DNA of 64,000 nt from Sphingomonas sp. S1-29 (lineage in GTDB: Bacteria > Pseudomonadota > Alphaproteobacteria > Sphingomonadales > Sphingomonadaceae), in assembly GCF_026167545.1 (NCBI RefSeq), contig NZ_CP110678.1, forward strand, positions 238,501 to 302,500, written 5' to 3'. Shown here one piece after another: positions 1-9,081 of this stretch. The translations under genes and the position numbers were made by a program. Numbering within the stretch: the stretch's first letter is position 1; each line of letters starts with the position of its first letter. The notes beneath the pieces are model-generated. The model was not told where the DNA came from. It searched no databases and saw nothing but the letters and a program-made list of their open reading frames with translations.

Positions 1-182
1 TGACCGAAGAAGGGTCGGGGCTGCTGATCATGGCGATCGCCGGCGGTGCGCTGGTGGTGGTGCAGGGCTGGTTGGCCGACGCCTATGGGCTGCAGATGTC
101 GTTCCTGCTGACCGCGGCGTGCGAGCTCTATGTGCTGTTCTACGCGCTGTGGGGCAGCAAGGTGACGCACTCGCTCGATTGA
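1..182 (+). CDS. C-terminal end of a FHS-family sugar MFS permease (partial)
   Basis: The window opens inside a gene; the frame beginning at base 3 reads 59 residues to a TGA at 180-182. The visible part has two hydrophobic stretches with the pattern GSGLLIMAIAGGA, then QGWLADAYGL and a final helix ending FYALWGSK. This pattern is typical of the last two membrane helices of the fucose/glucose/galactose (FucP/GluP) branch of the major facilitator superfamily. The protein would import a sugar by proton symport at the inner membrane. The convergent GntR regulator next door may control carbohydrate genes. Substrate cannot be judged from this fragment. Confidence 0.75.
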   Translation, partial: TEEGSGLLIMAIAGGALVVVQGWLADAYGLQMSFLLTAACELYVLFYALWGSKVTHSLD

Positions 183-187
183 AGCGC

Positions 188-219
188 TGACCCCGTTCCC
201 GCCGGTCGGGGCGGGGTCA
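188..219. terminator. Hairpin between convergent permease and GntR genes
   Basis: TGACCCCG at 188-195 pairs perfectly with CGGGGTCA at 212-219, with a GC-rich 16-base loop. It lies just after the permease stop and includes the stop codon of the opposing GntR gene, so it could serve both transcripts. There is no T-run, so rho-independent activity is uncertain. Confidence 0.4.
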
Positions 220-984
220 GGCCTCGGACGGCAGCAGTTGCTCGTCCTTGGCAACCAGCGCGCGGGTGGTGTCGAGAAACGCCATGTCGACCAGCTCGGT
301 CATCACCCGCCGCGCTTCGTCGGCATCGCCCGCGGCGACGGCGTCGTACACCCGCCAATGCTCGGGCAGCGGATCGCGGCGAAGCGGTTCGTTGCGCTGC
401 TTGAACACCGTGGTCCACGCGACCGCCGCACCGACCCCGCTGGCGAGCGATGCGAGGAAGGGATTGCCCGAGGCATCGAGCAACGCCGCGTGGAAATGCT
501 GGTCGGCCAGCCGCCCGGCTTCCGATGCCAGCGTATGTTCGGTCATCCCCTCGAGCGCCGCCAGCATCTGCGCGAGATGCTCGTCGGTGCGCCGCGTCGC
601 CGCCAGCCCCGCGGCTTGCGGCTCGACGATCAGCCGAAGCTCGAACAGGCTTTCGAGCAGCGTATCCTCGGGCTCGACCGCGAAGATCCACGACAGCACA
701 TCGGGGTCGAGCAAATGCCATTTCGCGCGCGCCGATACCCGCGTGCCGGTCTTTGGCCGCGATTCGACCAGCCCCTTGGCGGCGAGGATACGCAGCGCTT
801 CGCGATAGGCGGTGCGCGATACCTGAAGGTCGCCCGACGCCGCGACCTCGCCGTTCAAAACTTCGCCCGGTGCATAGTGGCCGGTGACGATCGACATGCC
901 GAGATCGCGCGCGATAACGCCGTGGATGCGCAGCGACTTGCGCTGGGTCTGGGTATCGGGCGCGGGGGTTGCCTTGGTAGTCAT
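217..984 (-). CDS. GntR-family (FadR/FCD subfamily) transcriptional regulator
   Basis: A 255-residue protein. Residues about 15-85 form a GntR winged helix-turn-helix with the expected VSRTAYREALRILAAKGLVE segment. The remainder is an alpha-helical FCD ligand domain whose metal-binding Asp/His pattern is visible (EAGRLADQHFHAAL; a late RVYDAVAAGD). FCD regulators usually sense sugar acids or other small carboxylates. The start is the ATG giving MTTKATP; a longer upstream reading frame has no family similarity. It is convergent with the sugar permease and divergent from frmA with about 120 bases between, so it could act on its own promoter there. The ligand is not predictable; a galactonate-type (DgoR) regulator is one possibility. 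Confidence 0.85.
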   Translation of the reverse strand: MTTKATPAPDTQTQRKSLRIHGVIARDLGMSIVTGHYAPGEVLNGEVAASGDLQVSRTAYREALRILAAKGLVESRPKTGTRVSARAKWHLLDPDVLSWIFAVEPEDTLLESLFELRLIVEPQAAGLAATRRTDEHLAQMLAALEGMTEHTLASEAGRLADQHFHAALLDASGNPFLASLASGVGAAVAWTTVFKQRNEPLRRDPLPEHWRVYDAVAAGDADEARRVMTELVDMAFLDTTRALVAKDEQLLPSEA

Positions 985-1103
985 GGCTGTGATCCTACTC
1001 CAGCCGCGCCTCGGGTCAAATACCGGCGGCACGCGGGGTTGACGCGGGGCGGCAGGGTGGCGACTTGGAAAGCGACGCCAACACCGCCCAGGAGCAAAAG
1101 CCA

Positions 1104-2213
<1,110 letters not shown>

Positions 2214-2269
2214 GCAGCGTACCGCCCCGGGATTGGACCGGGATGGGCGACAATAAGGAGGGGAAGACG

Positions 2270-2653
2270 ATGTTCAGCCATGTGATGCTCGGCACCGACG
2301 ATATCGATGCCTCGAAGGCGTTTTATGACGCAACGCTCGGGGCGCTCGGGATCAAGCCCGGCCGCGCCGATGACAAGGGGCGCGTCATCTATATGCATCC
2401 TGCAGGGCTGTTCCTGTTGACCAAGCCGATCGACGGTGCGCCCGCCTGCCACGCCAATGGCGGGACGGTGGGCTTCGCGGCTGCTTCGCCCGAGGCCGCC
2501 GACGCCTGGCATGCGGCAGGCGTTGCCGCCGGGGGCACCGCGATCGAGGATGCACCGGGCTACCGCTCGAATGCGTTCGGCAAATTGTACCTTGCCTATC
2601 TGCGCGATCCGGCGGGCAACAAGGTCTGCGCGATGCATCGTCCCGCAGCATGA
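2270..2653 (+). CDS. VOC-family (glyoxalase/bleomycin resistance fold) protein
   Basis: A 127-residue single-domain vicinal oxygen chelate protein starting MFSHVMLGTDDIDASKAFYD, with the typical second half LAYLRDPAGNKVCA. Such proteins bind a metal and act as lyases, dioxygenases or thiol-conjugate binding proteins. A strong ribosome site (AAGGAGGGG at 2255-2263) precedes the ATG. It sits between frmA and the S-formylglutathione hydrolase gene and overlaps the latter by four bases (ATGA), so the three are translated together. A role with glutathione adducts is therefore plausible, but this is inference; the exact reaction is unknown. Confidence 0.85.
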   Translation: MFSHVMLGTDDIDASKAFYDATLGALGIKPGRADDKGRVIYMHPAGLFLLTKPIDGAPACHANGGTVGFAAASPEAADAWHAAGVAAGGTAIEDAPGYRSNAFGKLYLAYLRDPAGNKVCAMHRPAA

Positions 2654-3492
2654 GCATAGAGACGGTTTCCACCAACCGCGCGTTTGGCGGTACCCAAGGG
2701 GTGTACCGCCACGCGTCGTCGGCGACGGGCACCGACATGACCTTCTCGGTCTATGTGCCCCCGCATGCAGAGGGCGCGAAGCTGCCGGTGGTCTGGTATC
2801 TGTCGGGGCTGACCTGCACCCATGCCAATGTCACCGACAAGGGCGGGTTCCGCGCTGCCTGCGCCGAGCACGGCGTCATCTTCGTCGCGCCCGATACCTC
2901 GCCGCGCGGCGACGAGGTTCCCGACGACGACGGCTATGATTTCGGCAAGGGCGCGGGCTTCTATGTCGATGCGACGCAGGCGCCCTGGGCGGTCAATTTC
3001 CGGATGCGCAGCTATGTCGAGGACGAGCTGCCGGGGCTGATCGCGGCGCAGTTTCCGATGGCCGACATGGCGCGGCAGGCGATCACCGGCCATTCGATGG
3101 GCGGGCATGGCGCGCTGACGATCGGGCTTCGCAACCCCGGTCGGTTCGCGAGCATCTCGGCGTTCGCGCCGATCGCCTCGCCGCTAGCCTGCGGCTGGGG
3201 CGAGAAGGCGCTGGGCGGCTATCTCGGCCCCGACAAGGCGGCGTGGCGTGCATATGACGCGTGCGCGCTGATCGCCGATGGCGCGCGGGTCGATGCATTG
3301 CTGGTCGATCAGGGTGACGCCGACCAGTTCCTGGTCGAACAGCTCAAGCCCGAATTGTTGCGCGAGGCCTGCGCCGCGGCGGGGATCGACCTGACGCTGC
3401 GGATGCAGGCCGGGTACGACCATAGCTATTATTTCATCGAGACCTTCATGGCCGACCACATCGCGTGGCACGCCGAGCGGCTGAAGGGTTGA
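2650..3492 (+). CDS. fghA: S-formylglutathione hydrolase
   Basis: A 280-residue esterase-D family alpha/beta hydrolase that cleaves S-formylglutathione to formate and glutathione, the second step after FrmA. The nucleophile motif GHSMGG places Ser149. The oxyanion segment LSGLTCTHAN, the Asp in DQGDADQFL and the His in GYDHSYYF complete the triad and agree with the family. Length is normal (about 280). The start codon overlaps the stop of the VOC gene by four bases, indicating translational coupling. The gene symbol frmB is used for the same enzyme in enterobacteria. Confidence 0.95.
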   Translation: MSIETVSTNRAFGGTQGVYRHASSATGTDMTFSVYVPPHAEGAKLPVVWYLSGLTCTHANVTDKGGFRAACAEHGVIFVAPDTSPRGDEVPDDDGYDFGKGAGFYVDATQAPWAVNFRMRSYVEDELPGLIAAQFPMADMARQAITGHSMGGHGALTIGLRNPGRFASISAFAPIASPLACGWGEKALGGYLGPDKAAWRAYDACALIADGARVDALLVDQGDADQFLVEQLKPELLREACAAAGIDLTLRMQAGYDHSYYFIETFMADHIAWHAERLKG

Positions 3493-3501
3493 CCCCTGAA
3501 C

Positions 3502-3577
3502 CGTTGGTTTCGAGCGTAGTCGAGAAACCGCCGACAGCGGGACCTGAGGTTTCTCGACTGCGCTCGAAACGAACGGG
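3502..3577. repeat. Intergenic palindromic repeat, family A
   Basis: Two inverted copies of a 23-base core (GTTTCGAGCG, one variable base, AGTCGAGAAAC) face each other across about 20 bases, with CGTT/AACG flanks. The same core recurs at 7415-7490, 41147-41224 and 41293-41320. It lies directly after the formaldehyde operon. It looks like a REP/BIME-type element and may also act as a transcription stop. Confidence 0.8.
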
Positions 3578-3609
3578 TTTGTAGAAAACCGGCTACGGCG
3601 CGGTCGACG

Positions 3610-3834
3610 TCATTCGTCGTAGCGCCGTTCGACCGAGTCGAGGATCGCACCGCCGGCGATGAACACCGCCAGCGGGCACACGCCGAACAACAGCCAGCCG
3701 CCGATGCCCGGATATTGTTCGAGATATGCGACCCCGCGCGCGACCGAGCCGACGCCGAGGCCATAGATCACGAGGAACGCCTCGAACTTGGTCTTGATGA
3801 CGAACAACCGGGCGATGCGCTGGAACATGGCCAT
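3610..3834 (-). CDS. Small two-helix membrane protein, function unknown
   Basis: A 74-residue protein with a basic N-terminus (MAMFQRIARLFVIKTK) and two hydrophobic segments, about residues 18-38 and 46-64, ending in a charged tail (DSVERRYDE). No catalytic motif is visible. The start can be either of two nearby ATGs, two codons apart. It stands alone, convergent with the formaldehyde operon across the palindromic repeat, and upstream of it lies the stop end of astB. I recognise no named family with confidence. Confidence 0.6.
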   Translation of the reverse strand: MAMFQRIARLFVIKTKFEAFLVIYGLGVGSVARGVAYLEQYPGIGGWLLFGVCPLAVFIAGGAILDSVERRYDE

Positions 3835-3892
3835 GCCCTAGCACGAACCGTGCCGATCGCCGAAACGCGCGGATAGCGCCCGCGCGCATTGG

Positions 3893-5146
3893 TTAGTTGT
3901 CAATTAACCCGACAAGGTCGAGCGCTTCGAGCAACGCGCGGTGGCCGCGCTCGATCGTCGCGATCAGCGCCGGGTCGCCGATCGCATCGGGGGCGATATG
4001 TTCGGGCCAATGCTCGCCGACCACCGCCTCGATCGCGGCGAGCTTCGCCTCGTCGACCAGGAATCGCGGGTCGATCGTGGCAGGATCGGCGACCACCCGC
4101 AGTCTCAGGCACGCAGGACCGCCGCCATTGGCCATCGATTCGCGGACATCGACCACTTCGAGCCGCCGGATCGGCCCGTTGCCCGCGACCAGTTCCTGCA
4201 GCCAGCCCCACACCGCGGGGGTGTCGCGCGCCTCGGTCGGCAGGATCAACGCCATGCCGCCGCCGGGCAACGTCACCAGCTGTGCGTTGAACAGATAGGA
4301 GGCGATGGCGTCGGCCAGGCTTACACGTGCCGCAGGTACCTCGACGATCTCGACCGCGGGCAGCGCGGCGCGAAGCTCGGCATGGAATGGATCGCGATGC
4401 TCGAACGCCTGTTCGTGCGCGAAGAGGACGGCCTCGTTGGCGACCGCGACGACATCGTTATGGAACGCCCCCGCTGCGATCGCGGCTTCGGATTGCTGCG
4501 CGAAGATCGTCGCGCCGGGCGACAGCCGGTGATGGCCGGCGATGCTGGTGCTCGCCTGGCGATGCTGGCGCGCGGGGAAGGGGCCGCCGCGCTCGCCATA
4601 GACGAAGACTTCGACGCCGGGGGCGTCGTGCGCGGGGGCGAGGCGCATATGGTTGGCGGCGCCCTCGTCGCCGAACGGCGCCGGGATCGGGCCGTGCACC
4701 ATGAACGCCGGGTCCGCGAAGGCGAGGCGTAGCTGCGCCAGCGTCTGCGGCCATTCGTGGCTGCGATGCGGCATCGTCACCAGATTGGCGACGGTCAGGT
4801 GGCAGCGGCCATCGGCGGTGTCGGGCGCGGGCGAGACCGTGGCCGCATTCGCCGCCCACATCGCCGAAGCCGACAGCGCCTGCGCCTGCAGATGCGCGGG
4901 GGCCGAAGCATAGTCGGTTGCGAGCGTCGCCAGCCAGCCATGGTCGGGCCGGCGGTGCGGCAGCAGGATGCCCTGCACCAGGCCCAGCGCGAGGTTCGCG
5001 CGCATCTTGGCCAGCCCCTGCAGCGCCGCCGCCCTCGGCGCCGAGGTGCCGCCCGCATTGCGCGTTGCCGCGAGGTTGCCGTGGCTTAGGCCCGCATAAT
5101 TATGGCTCGGGCCGATGATCCCGTCGAAATTGATCTCGCGCAGCAT
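3893..5146 (-). CDS. astB: N-succinylarginine dihydrolase
   Basis: A 417-residue enzyme of the arginine succinyltransferase (AST) pathway, hydrolysing N2-succinylarginine to succinylornithine, ammonia and CO2. The N-terminal NFDGIIGPSHNYAGLSHGN is a family hallmark. The active-site triad is visible as Glu in GDEGAANHM, His in AGAFHNDVVAV and Cys in NGGGPACLRLRV near the C-terminus. It is the last gene of a leftward M20 hydrolase-astA-astB operon, eight bases after astA. Genes for the later steps (astC, astD) are not in the window. Confidence 0.96.
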   Translation of the reverse strand: MLREINFDGIIGPSHNYAGLSHGNLAATRNAGGTSAPRAAALQGLAKMRANLALGLVQGILLPHRRPDHGWLATLATDYASAPAHLQAQALSASAMWAANAATVSPAPDTADGRCHLTVANLVTMPHRSHEWPQTLAQLRLAFADPAFMVHGPIPAPFGDEGAANHMRLAPAHDAPGVEVFVYGERGGPFPARQHRQASTSIAGHHRLSPGATIFAQQSEAAIAAGAFHNDVVAVANEAVLFAHEQAFEHRDPFHAELRAALPAVEIVEVPAARVSLADAIASYLFNAQLVTLPGGGMALILPTEARDTPAVWGWLQELVAGNGPIRRLEVVDVRESMANGGGPACLRLRVVADPATIDPRFLVDEAKLAAIEAVVGEHWPEHIAPDAIGDPALIATIERGHRALLEALDLVGLIDN

Positions 5147-5154
5147 CGGCGTTC

Positions 5155-6165
5155 CTATCGCGCTACATATCGAATGGGGTCGCCGGTACCGATCCCCAAG
5201 GCTTGAGCCGCCTCGGCATCGATCAGCGTGGCATCGCGGTCGCGTGCTACCCGGCCATAGGCGGCGCGGAAGCCCGCTAGCTGGCCGGTCGCGATCAGCG
5301 CCTGGTCGCCATCGTCGGCGATCCCGCCGACCGTCGTCGCGACCGCGTCGCGGACGCTGCGGATCTGGTCGGTCTTGGCGGTCATCGTCGGGCCACCGTC
5401 GAAAATGTCGACATAGCCTTCATACTGGAAGCCTTCATTTTCGAGCATCCGCATCGCCGCACGCCCCTTGGGGTGTGGCAGCCCGATCGTCGCGCGCGCG
5501 CTTTCGCTCAGCATCGCGATGTAGATGGGATGCTTGGGCATCAGGTCGGCGATGAACTGGTTGCCGTGCGTCGCGTTGAACTCGTCGGCCTGCTGGAAGC
5601 TCATGCCGAAGAAGCGCCCCGCCACCCCGTCCCAGAAGGGCGACCCGCCGGCTTCGTCGATGATCCCGCGAAGCTCGGCAAGCGTCCGATCGGCGAAGCG
5701 CGCGCGGTGCGCGGCGATGAACAGATAGCGGCTCCGCGCGAGCAGCATACCGAGGCCGCCGGCGCGCTCGCCGGGGTGGAGGAACAACCCGCCGACCTCG
5801 CTCGCGCCTTCTAGGTCGTTGACCAGGCTCAGCGTTTCCGAGCGGAAGGTGCGGTTGAGCTCCTGGCTGTGCTTGCTGATCGTGCCGAGGCGATAGCTGT
5901 AGAAGGGCCAATGCTCACCCACCTTGGTGAAGATCTGGCAGGTGCCGCGCACGTCGCCGGTCTCGACGTTTTCGAGCACCAGCACGAACAGGTCGTCGCG
6001 TAATTCGTCGTCCTCGCGCGCAAAGGCGGCGTGGCTGCGATCCAGCTTGGCCTTGAGCGCGGGCTTGTCGGGCGGCAGGTTGGTGAAGCCGCCGCCGGTC
6101 AGCTTCGCCATCTCGTAGAGCGGCTGCAGGTCGCTGTCGCGCGCGGCGCGGATGCGGAAGCTCAT
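5155..6165 (-). CDS. astA: Arginine N-succinyltransferase
   Basis: A 336-residue GNAT-fold acyltransferase that joins succinyl-CoA to the alpha-amino group of arginine, the first step of AST arginine catabolism. The start MSFRIRAARDSDLQPLYEMA and the motif GGFTNLPPDKPAL are characteristic, as is the late FQYEGYVDIFDGGPTMTAKT segment. The ATG at 6165 is set by family alignment and overlaps the stop of the upstream M20 hydrolase by four bases (ATGA); an in-frame extension upstream is only the shadow of that gene. One copy is seen here rather than the AstA-I/AstA-II pair of pseudomonads. Confidence 0.95.
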   Translation of the reverse strand: MSFRIRAARDSDLQPLYEMAKLTGGGFTNLPPDKPALKAKLDRSHAAFAREDDELRDDLFVLVLENVETGDVRGTCQIFTKVGEHWPFYSYRLGTISKHSQELNRTFRSETLSLVNDLEGASEVGGLFLHPGERAGGLGMLLARSRYLFIAAHRARFADRTLAELRGIIDEAGGSPFWDGVAGRFFGMSFQQADEFNATHGNQFIADLMPKHPIYIAMLSESARATIGLPHPKGRAAMRMLENEGFQYEGYVDIFDGGPTMTAKTDQIRSVRDAVATTVGGIADDGDQALIATGQLAGFRAAYGRVARDRDATLIDAEAAQALGIGTGDPIRYVAR

Positions 6166-7370
6166 GGCCGGCCTCGCTCGGCGATTCGAAGGATGGTGAC
6201 CGCCGAGAGCGCGGCGCGTTCGGCCAGGCTTTCGGGCAGCATGAACTCGTCGGGCGAATGGATCGCGCCGCCGCGCACCCCCATCGTGTCGACCACCGGC
6301 ACACCGCATGCCGCGATGTTGTTGCCGTCGCATACCCCGCCGGTGGCGCGCCAGGCGATCGGGATGCCGAGATCGGCGCCGGCCTGCTTGACCAGCCCGA
6401 ACAGCGCTTCGGCGGCCGGGTCGATCGGCTTGGGCGGGCGATTGAAGCTGCCGTGGAGCGCGATGCGGACATCGTGTTCGAGCGCGACTTCGGCGATCGC
6501 GACGTCGAGCGCCTTTTGCGCGTCGGCGATCGCGGCAGCATCGGCTGGGCGGAAGTTGACGCGCAGGATCGCATGATCGGGGACGACGTTGTTCGGCCCG
6601 CCGCCCTCGATCCGTGCGGGGTTCACCGACAGCCCGGCGCGACGCGCGCGGACCAGGCGCAGCGCGAGGTCGGCGGCGGCAAGGACAGCGTTGCGGCCGT
6701 CGTCTGGGTTGCGCCCGGCATGCGCCGAGCGGCCGGTGACGATCAGCGAGAAATTGCCCGTGCCGCCGCGCGCGCCCGCCAGCGTGCCGTCGGCGAGCGC
6801 GGGCTCGTAGGTGAGCGCCGCGACCTTGCCCCGCGCCGCCTTGGCCAGCAGCGCAGCGGAGGAGAAGGAGCCGGTTTCCTCGTCCGATCCGATGACGACT
6901 TCATAGCCGATCCGCGGCGCGAGCGCGCTCGCCTCGACCGCCTTGAGCGCTGCCAGCATCACCGCGAGCCCACCCTTCATGTCGGCGGCGCCGGGGCCGT
7001 TCCACGCGCCGTCGGGCAACACGCGCATCGTCTGGAACGGGTGATCGACCGGATAGACGGTGTCCATATGTCCGGTGAAGAGCATCTGCACCGGCGCTTC
7101 AGGGCGGACGATCAGGTGAAGGTGGGGGGCGTGGTCAAGCGCCGCGACGGCACCCGAAGGATCGACCTGTTCGACCGGCGCGGCGTCTACCATCGCGAGG
7201 TCGCCGGGCAACGCGGCAAAGGCATCGGCAAGCACCGCGCCCATCGCGGCAACGCCGGCAAGGTTGCGCGTACCCGAGTTTATCGCGACCCAGCGCTCGA
7301 CCTGTTCGCGCATCGGCTCGGTATGGACGTGATCGACCGCGGCGCGCTCGACGGGGGAAAGCGTGTTCAT
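6162..7370 (-). CDS. M20-family zinc peptidase/hydrolase of the ast operon
   Basis: A 402-residue M20 (carboxypeptidase G2/ArgE/DapE type) amidohydrolase. Metal ligands are visible: His101 and Asp103 (GHMDTVYP), bridging Asp130 (GPGAADMKGG), the catalytic Glu164-Glu165 pair (GSDEETGS), and a late His in GAIHSPDEF. A dimerisation domain lies between about 200 and 310. It is the first gene of the operon and overlaps astA by four bases. Members of this family release glutamate or acylated amino acids, so it could perform the last AST step, hydrolysis of succinylglutamate, in place of AstE. That role is inference from position. Confidence 0.85.
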   Translation of the reverse strand: MNTLSPVERAAVDHVHTEPMREQVERWVAINSGTRNLAGVAAMGAVLADAFAALPGDLAMVDAAPVEQVDPSGAVAALDHAPHLHLIVRPEAPVQMLFTGHMDTVYPVDHPFQTMRVLPDGAWNGPGAADMKGGLAVMLAALKAVEASALAPRIGYEVVIGSDEETGSFSSAALLAKAARGKVAALTYEPALADGTLAGARGGTGNFSLIVTGRSAHAGRNPDDGRNAVLAAADLALRLVRARRAGLSVNPARIEGGGPNNVVPDHAILRVNFRPADAAAIADAQKALDVAIAEVALEHDVRIALHGSFNRPPKPIDPAAEALFGLVKQAGADLGIPIAWRATGGVCDGNNIAACGVPVVDTMGVRGGAIHSPDEFMLPESLAERAALSAVTILRIAERGRP

Positions 7371-7414
7371 CGACGTGGGTGGTAGCGCGGGGGCAGGGTG
7401 GCGTCACCCCACTG

Positions 7415-7490
7415 CCGTTCGTTTCGAGCGCAGTCGAGAAACCGGGTGTTCGGGTGGGGTGGTTTCTCGACTTCGCTCGAAACGAACGGA
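7415..7490. repeat. Intergenic palindromic repeat, family A
   Basis: Facing copies of CGTTTCGAGCGCAGTCGAG and its reverse complement, separated by a GGGTG-rich linker. It is near-identical in core to the elements at 3502 and 41147. It sits between the start of the M20 hydrolase gene and the 3' end of the DUF481 gene, inside the likely promoter region of the ast operon. Confidence 0.8.
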
Positions 7491-7514
7491 AGGCAGATGT
7501 CCGCTTACCGATCC

Positions 7515-8426
7515 CTAGAACTCGTACACCAGCGAGGCCCGGCTGGTGGTGTCGGTGTCGACGCGGCCTACCGGCGGCATGCTTTCATATTGCACGATGT
7601 ACGAAAGCTGCGCCGACAGCGGCCCGAGCACCTTGGCGTTGAGCGCGGTGTTGCTCGAGATCGTGCTGTTCGCGCTCTGCAGATAGGCCGATGCGTTCTG
7701 GCGCAGCTCGATGCGCGGCGACACCTTCCATTCGAACGCCAGCGATCCGCGCGCCGCCACATTGCTCTCGCTCGTGTCGTCGGTATAGTCGGTGTAGCGA
7801 TAGGCGGGGCCGAGCTCGAGATCGAGCCGCATCCCGGTGCGGCGGATCGCGCTGTAGCCCGCACCGCTCGATGCCGAATAGCGGTTGATATAGCCCAGGA
7901 ACCGATCGCTCTCATATTGTGTGGCGCCATAGACGTAGAGCCGGTCGTCGACCTTGTAGTTGGGCTCGTACGACGCGACGTAGCGCTCGCGGCTGGTGAG
8001 CCCGAAGCTCTCCTGATAATCGGCCTGCAGCAGCAGCTTGTGACGCCAGTTCAGCCCCTCGCGCTTCACTTCCACCCGGCCGGTCACGCCCGAGTTGCTG
8101 GTGTTGCCGCTGGTGGTGAAGCCGCCGAGTTCGACCCGGCCCTTCACCAAGGTCAGGAAATCGGCCTCCTGCATCCGCTTTTGCGCGCTGGCGGCGCGAT
8201 CGTTCTTCCACGCCTGCGCGAGCCGCGCGACGCGATCGGACGAGGGCATCTTCACCTGCTGGACATATTTGACGAGCGTGTTGACCTCGCCCTCGTTGCC
8301 CGAGGCGATCGCCGCGTCGAGCATCGCCTTCACCTCGACGGGGATCTGGTCGCCGGGCGCCTTGAGCACCGGATCGTCGGGGCTGACGAGCAATGCGATC
8401 GCGATGAGGGGAAGGCCTTGGGACAC
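7515..8426 (-). CDS. DUF481 (YdiY-like) outer-membrane beta-barrel protein
   Basis: A 303-residue exported protein. After a short hydrophobic leader (GLPLIAIALLV) and a charged helical region, residues from about 110 onward show alternating hydrophobic/aromatic strands (GRVELGGFTTSGNTSNSGV, LLLQADYQESFG) typical of DUF481 barrels, ending in aromatic-terminated LVYEF as outer-membrane proteins do. The start is taken as GTG at 8426, because no ATG precedes the leader in this frame; the ribosome site is weak, so the true start may differ slightly. It follows rppH on the same strand by about 60 bases. Function is unknown. Confidence 0.75.
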   Translation of the reverse strand: MSQGLPLIAIALLVSPDDPVLKAPGDQIPVEVKAMLDAAIASGNEGEVNTLVKYVQQVKMPSSDRVARLAQAWKNDRAASAQKRMQEADFLTLVKGRVELGGFTTSGNTSNSGVTGRVEVKREGLNWRHKLLLQADYQESFGLTSRERYVASYEPNYKVDDRLYVYGATQYESDRFLGYINRYSASSGAGYSAIRRTGMRLDLELGPAYRYTDYTDDTSESNVAARGSLAFEWKVSPRIELRQNASAYLQSANSTISSNTALNAKVLGPLSAQLSYIVQYESMPPVGRVDTDTTSRASLVYEF

Positions 8427-8485
8427 GCTGCTGGCTTTGTCAGACGAATGCGGCGGCGAAAAGACCGTACGGCATGGCCGACCCC

Positions 8486-8986
8486 TCAGTTCGCCGGTTC
8501 GTCGCGCAAGCCGAGCGGTTCGGCGAACATTTCGAGGATCTGGCCGTACAGCTCGCGCTTGAAGGGCACGATCAGCGCGGGAAGCTCGGCGGGCTCGACC
8601 CAGCGCCAGGTGCGGAATTCGGGCTCGTGCGTGCGGATGTCGATGTCGTGATCCTCGCCCAGGAAGCGGAACAGGAACCAATGCTGGCGCTGGCCGCGCC
8701 ATTTGCCCTTCCACAATTTGCCGATCAGCTCGTCGGGCAGGTCGTAGCGCAGCTCCTCGCCACCGCGCGCGAGGAGTTCGACGAGATCGGGGACGACGCC
8801 GGTTTCCTCGCCGAGCTCGCGGATCGCGGCGTCGAGCGCGTCCTCGCCGGGGTCGATCCCGCCCTGCGGCATCTGCCAGGCCTCGGCGGTGGAATCGAGC
8901 CGTTGGCCGACGAACACCAGCCCGTGGCGGTTGAGCAGCATCACCCCGGCGCAAGGGCGATAGGGCAGATCGGCGTGCTGGGTCAT
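8486..8986 (-). CDS. rppH: RNA pyrophosphohydrolase (Nudix)
   Basis: A 166-residue Nudix hydrolase with the box GGIDPGEDALDAAIRELGEE (about residues 43-62) and the RppH-type opening YRPCAGVMLLNRHGLVFVGQR and WQMPQGGID. Later segments such as KGKWRGQRQHWFLFRF also match RppH. It removes pyrophosphate from the 5' end of primary transcripts and so triggers mRNA decay, and may also act on dinucleoside polyphosphates. It is divergent from the deacetylase gene to the right and appears to be first in a two-gene unit with the DUF481 protein. Confidence 0.93.
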   Translation of the reverse strand: MTQHADLPYRPCAGVMLLNRHGLVFVGQRLDSTAEAWQMPQGGIDPGEDALDAAIRELGEETGVVPDLVELLARGGEELRYDLPDELIGKLWKGKWRGQRQHWFLFRFLGEDHDIDIRTHEPEFRTWRWVEPAELPALIVPFKRELYGQILEMFAEPLGLRDEPAN

Positions 8987-9081
8987 TCGATGTCCGTTCG
9001 TTCGGGGGCGTATCGCGCGGCGGCGGGTGCGGCACCCGGGCGGTATTGGGCGCAGCGCTGCCGCGCCCTACCTACCGAGGT

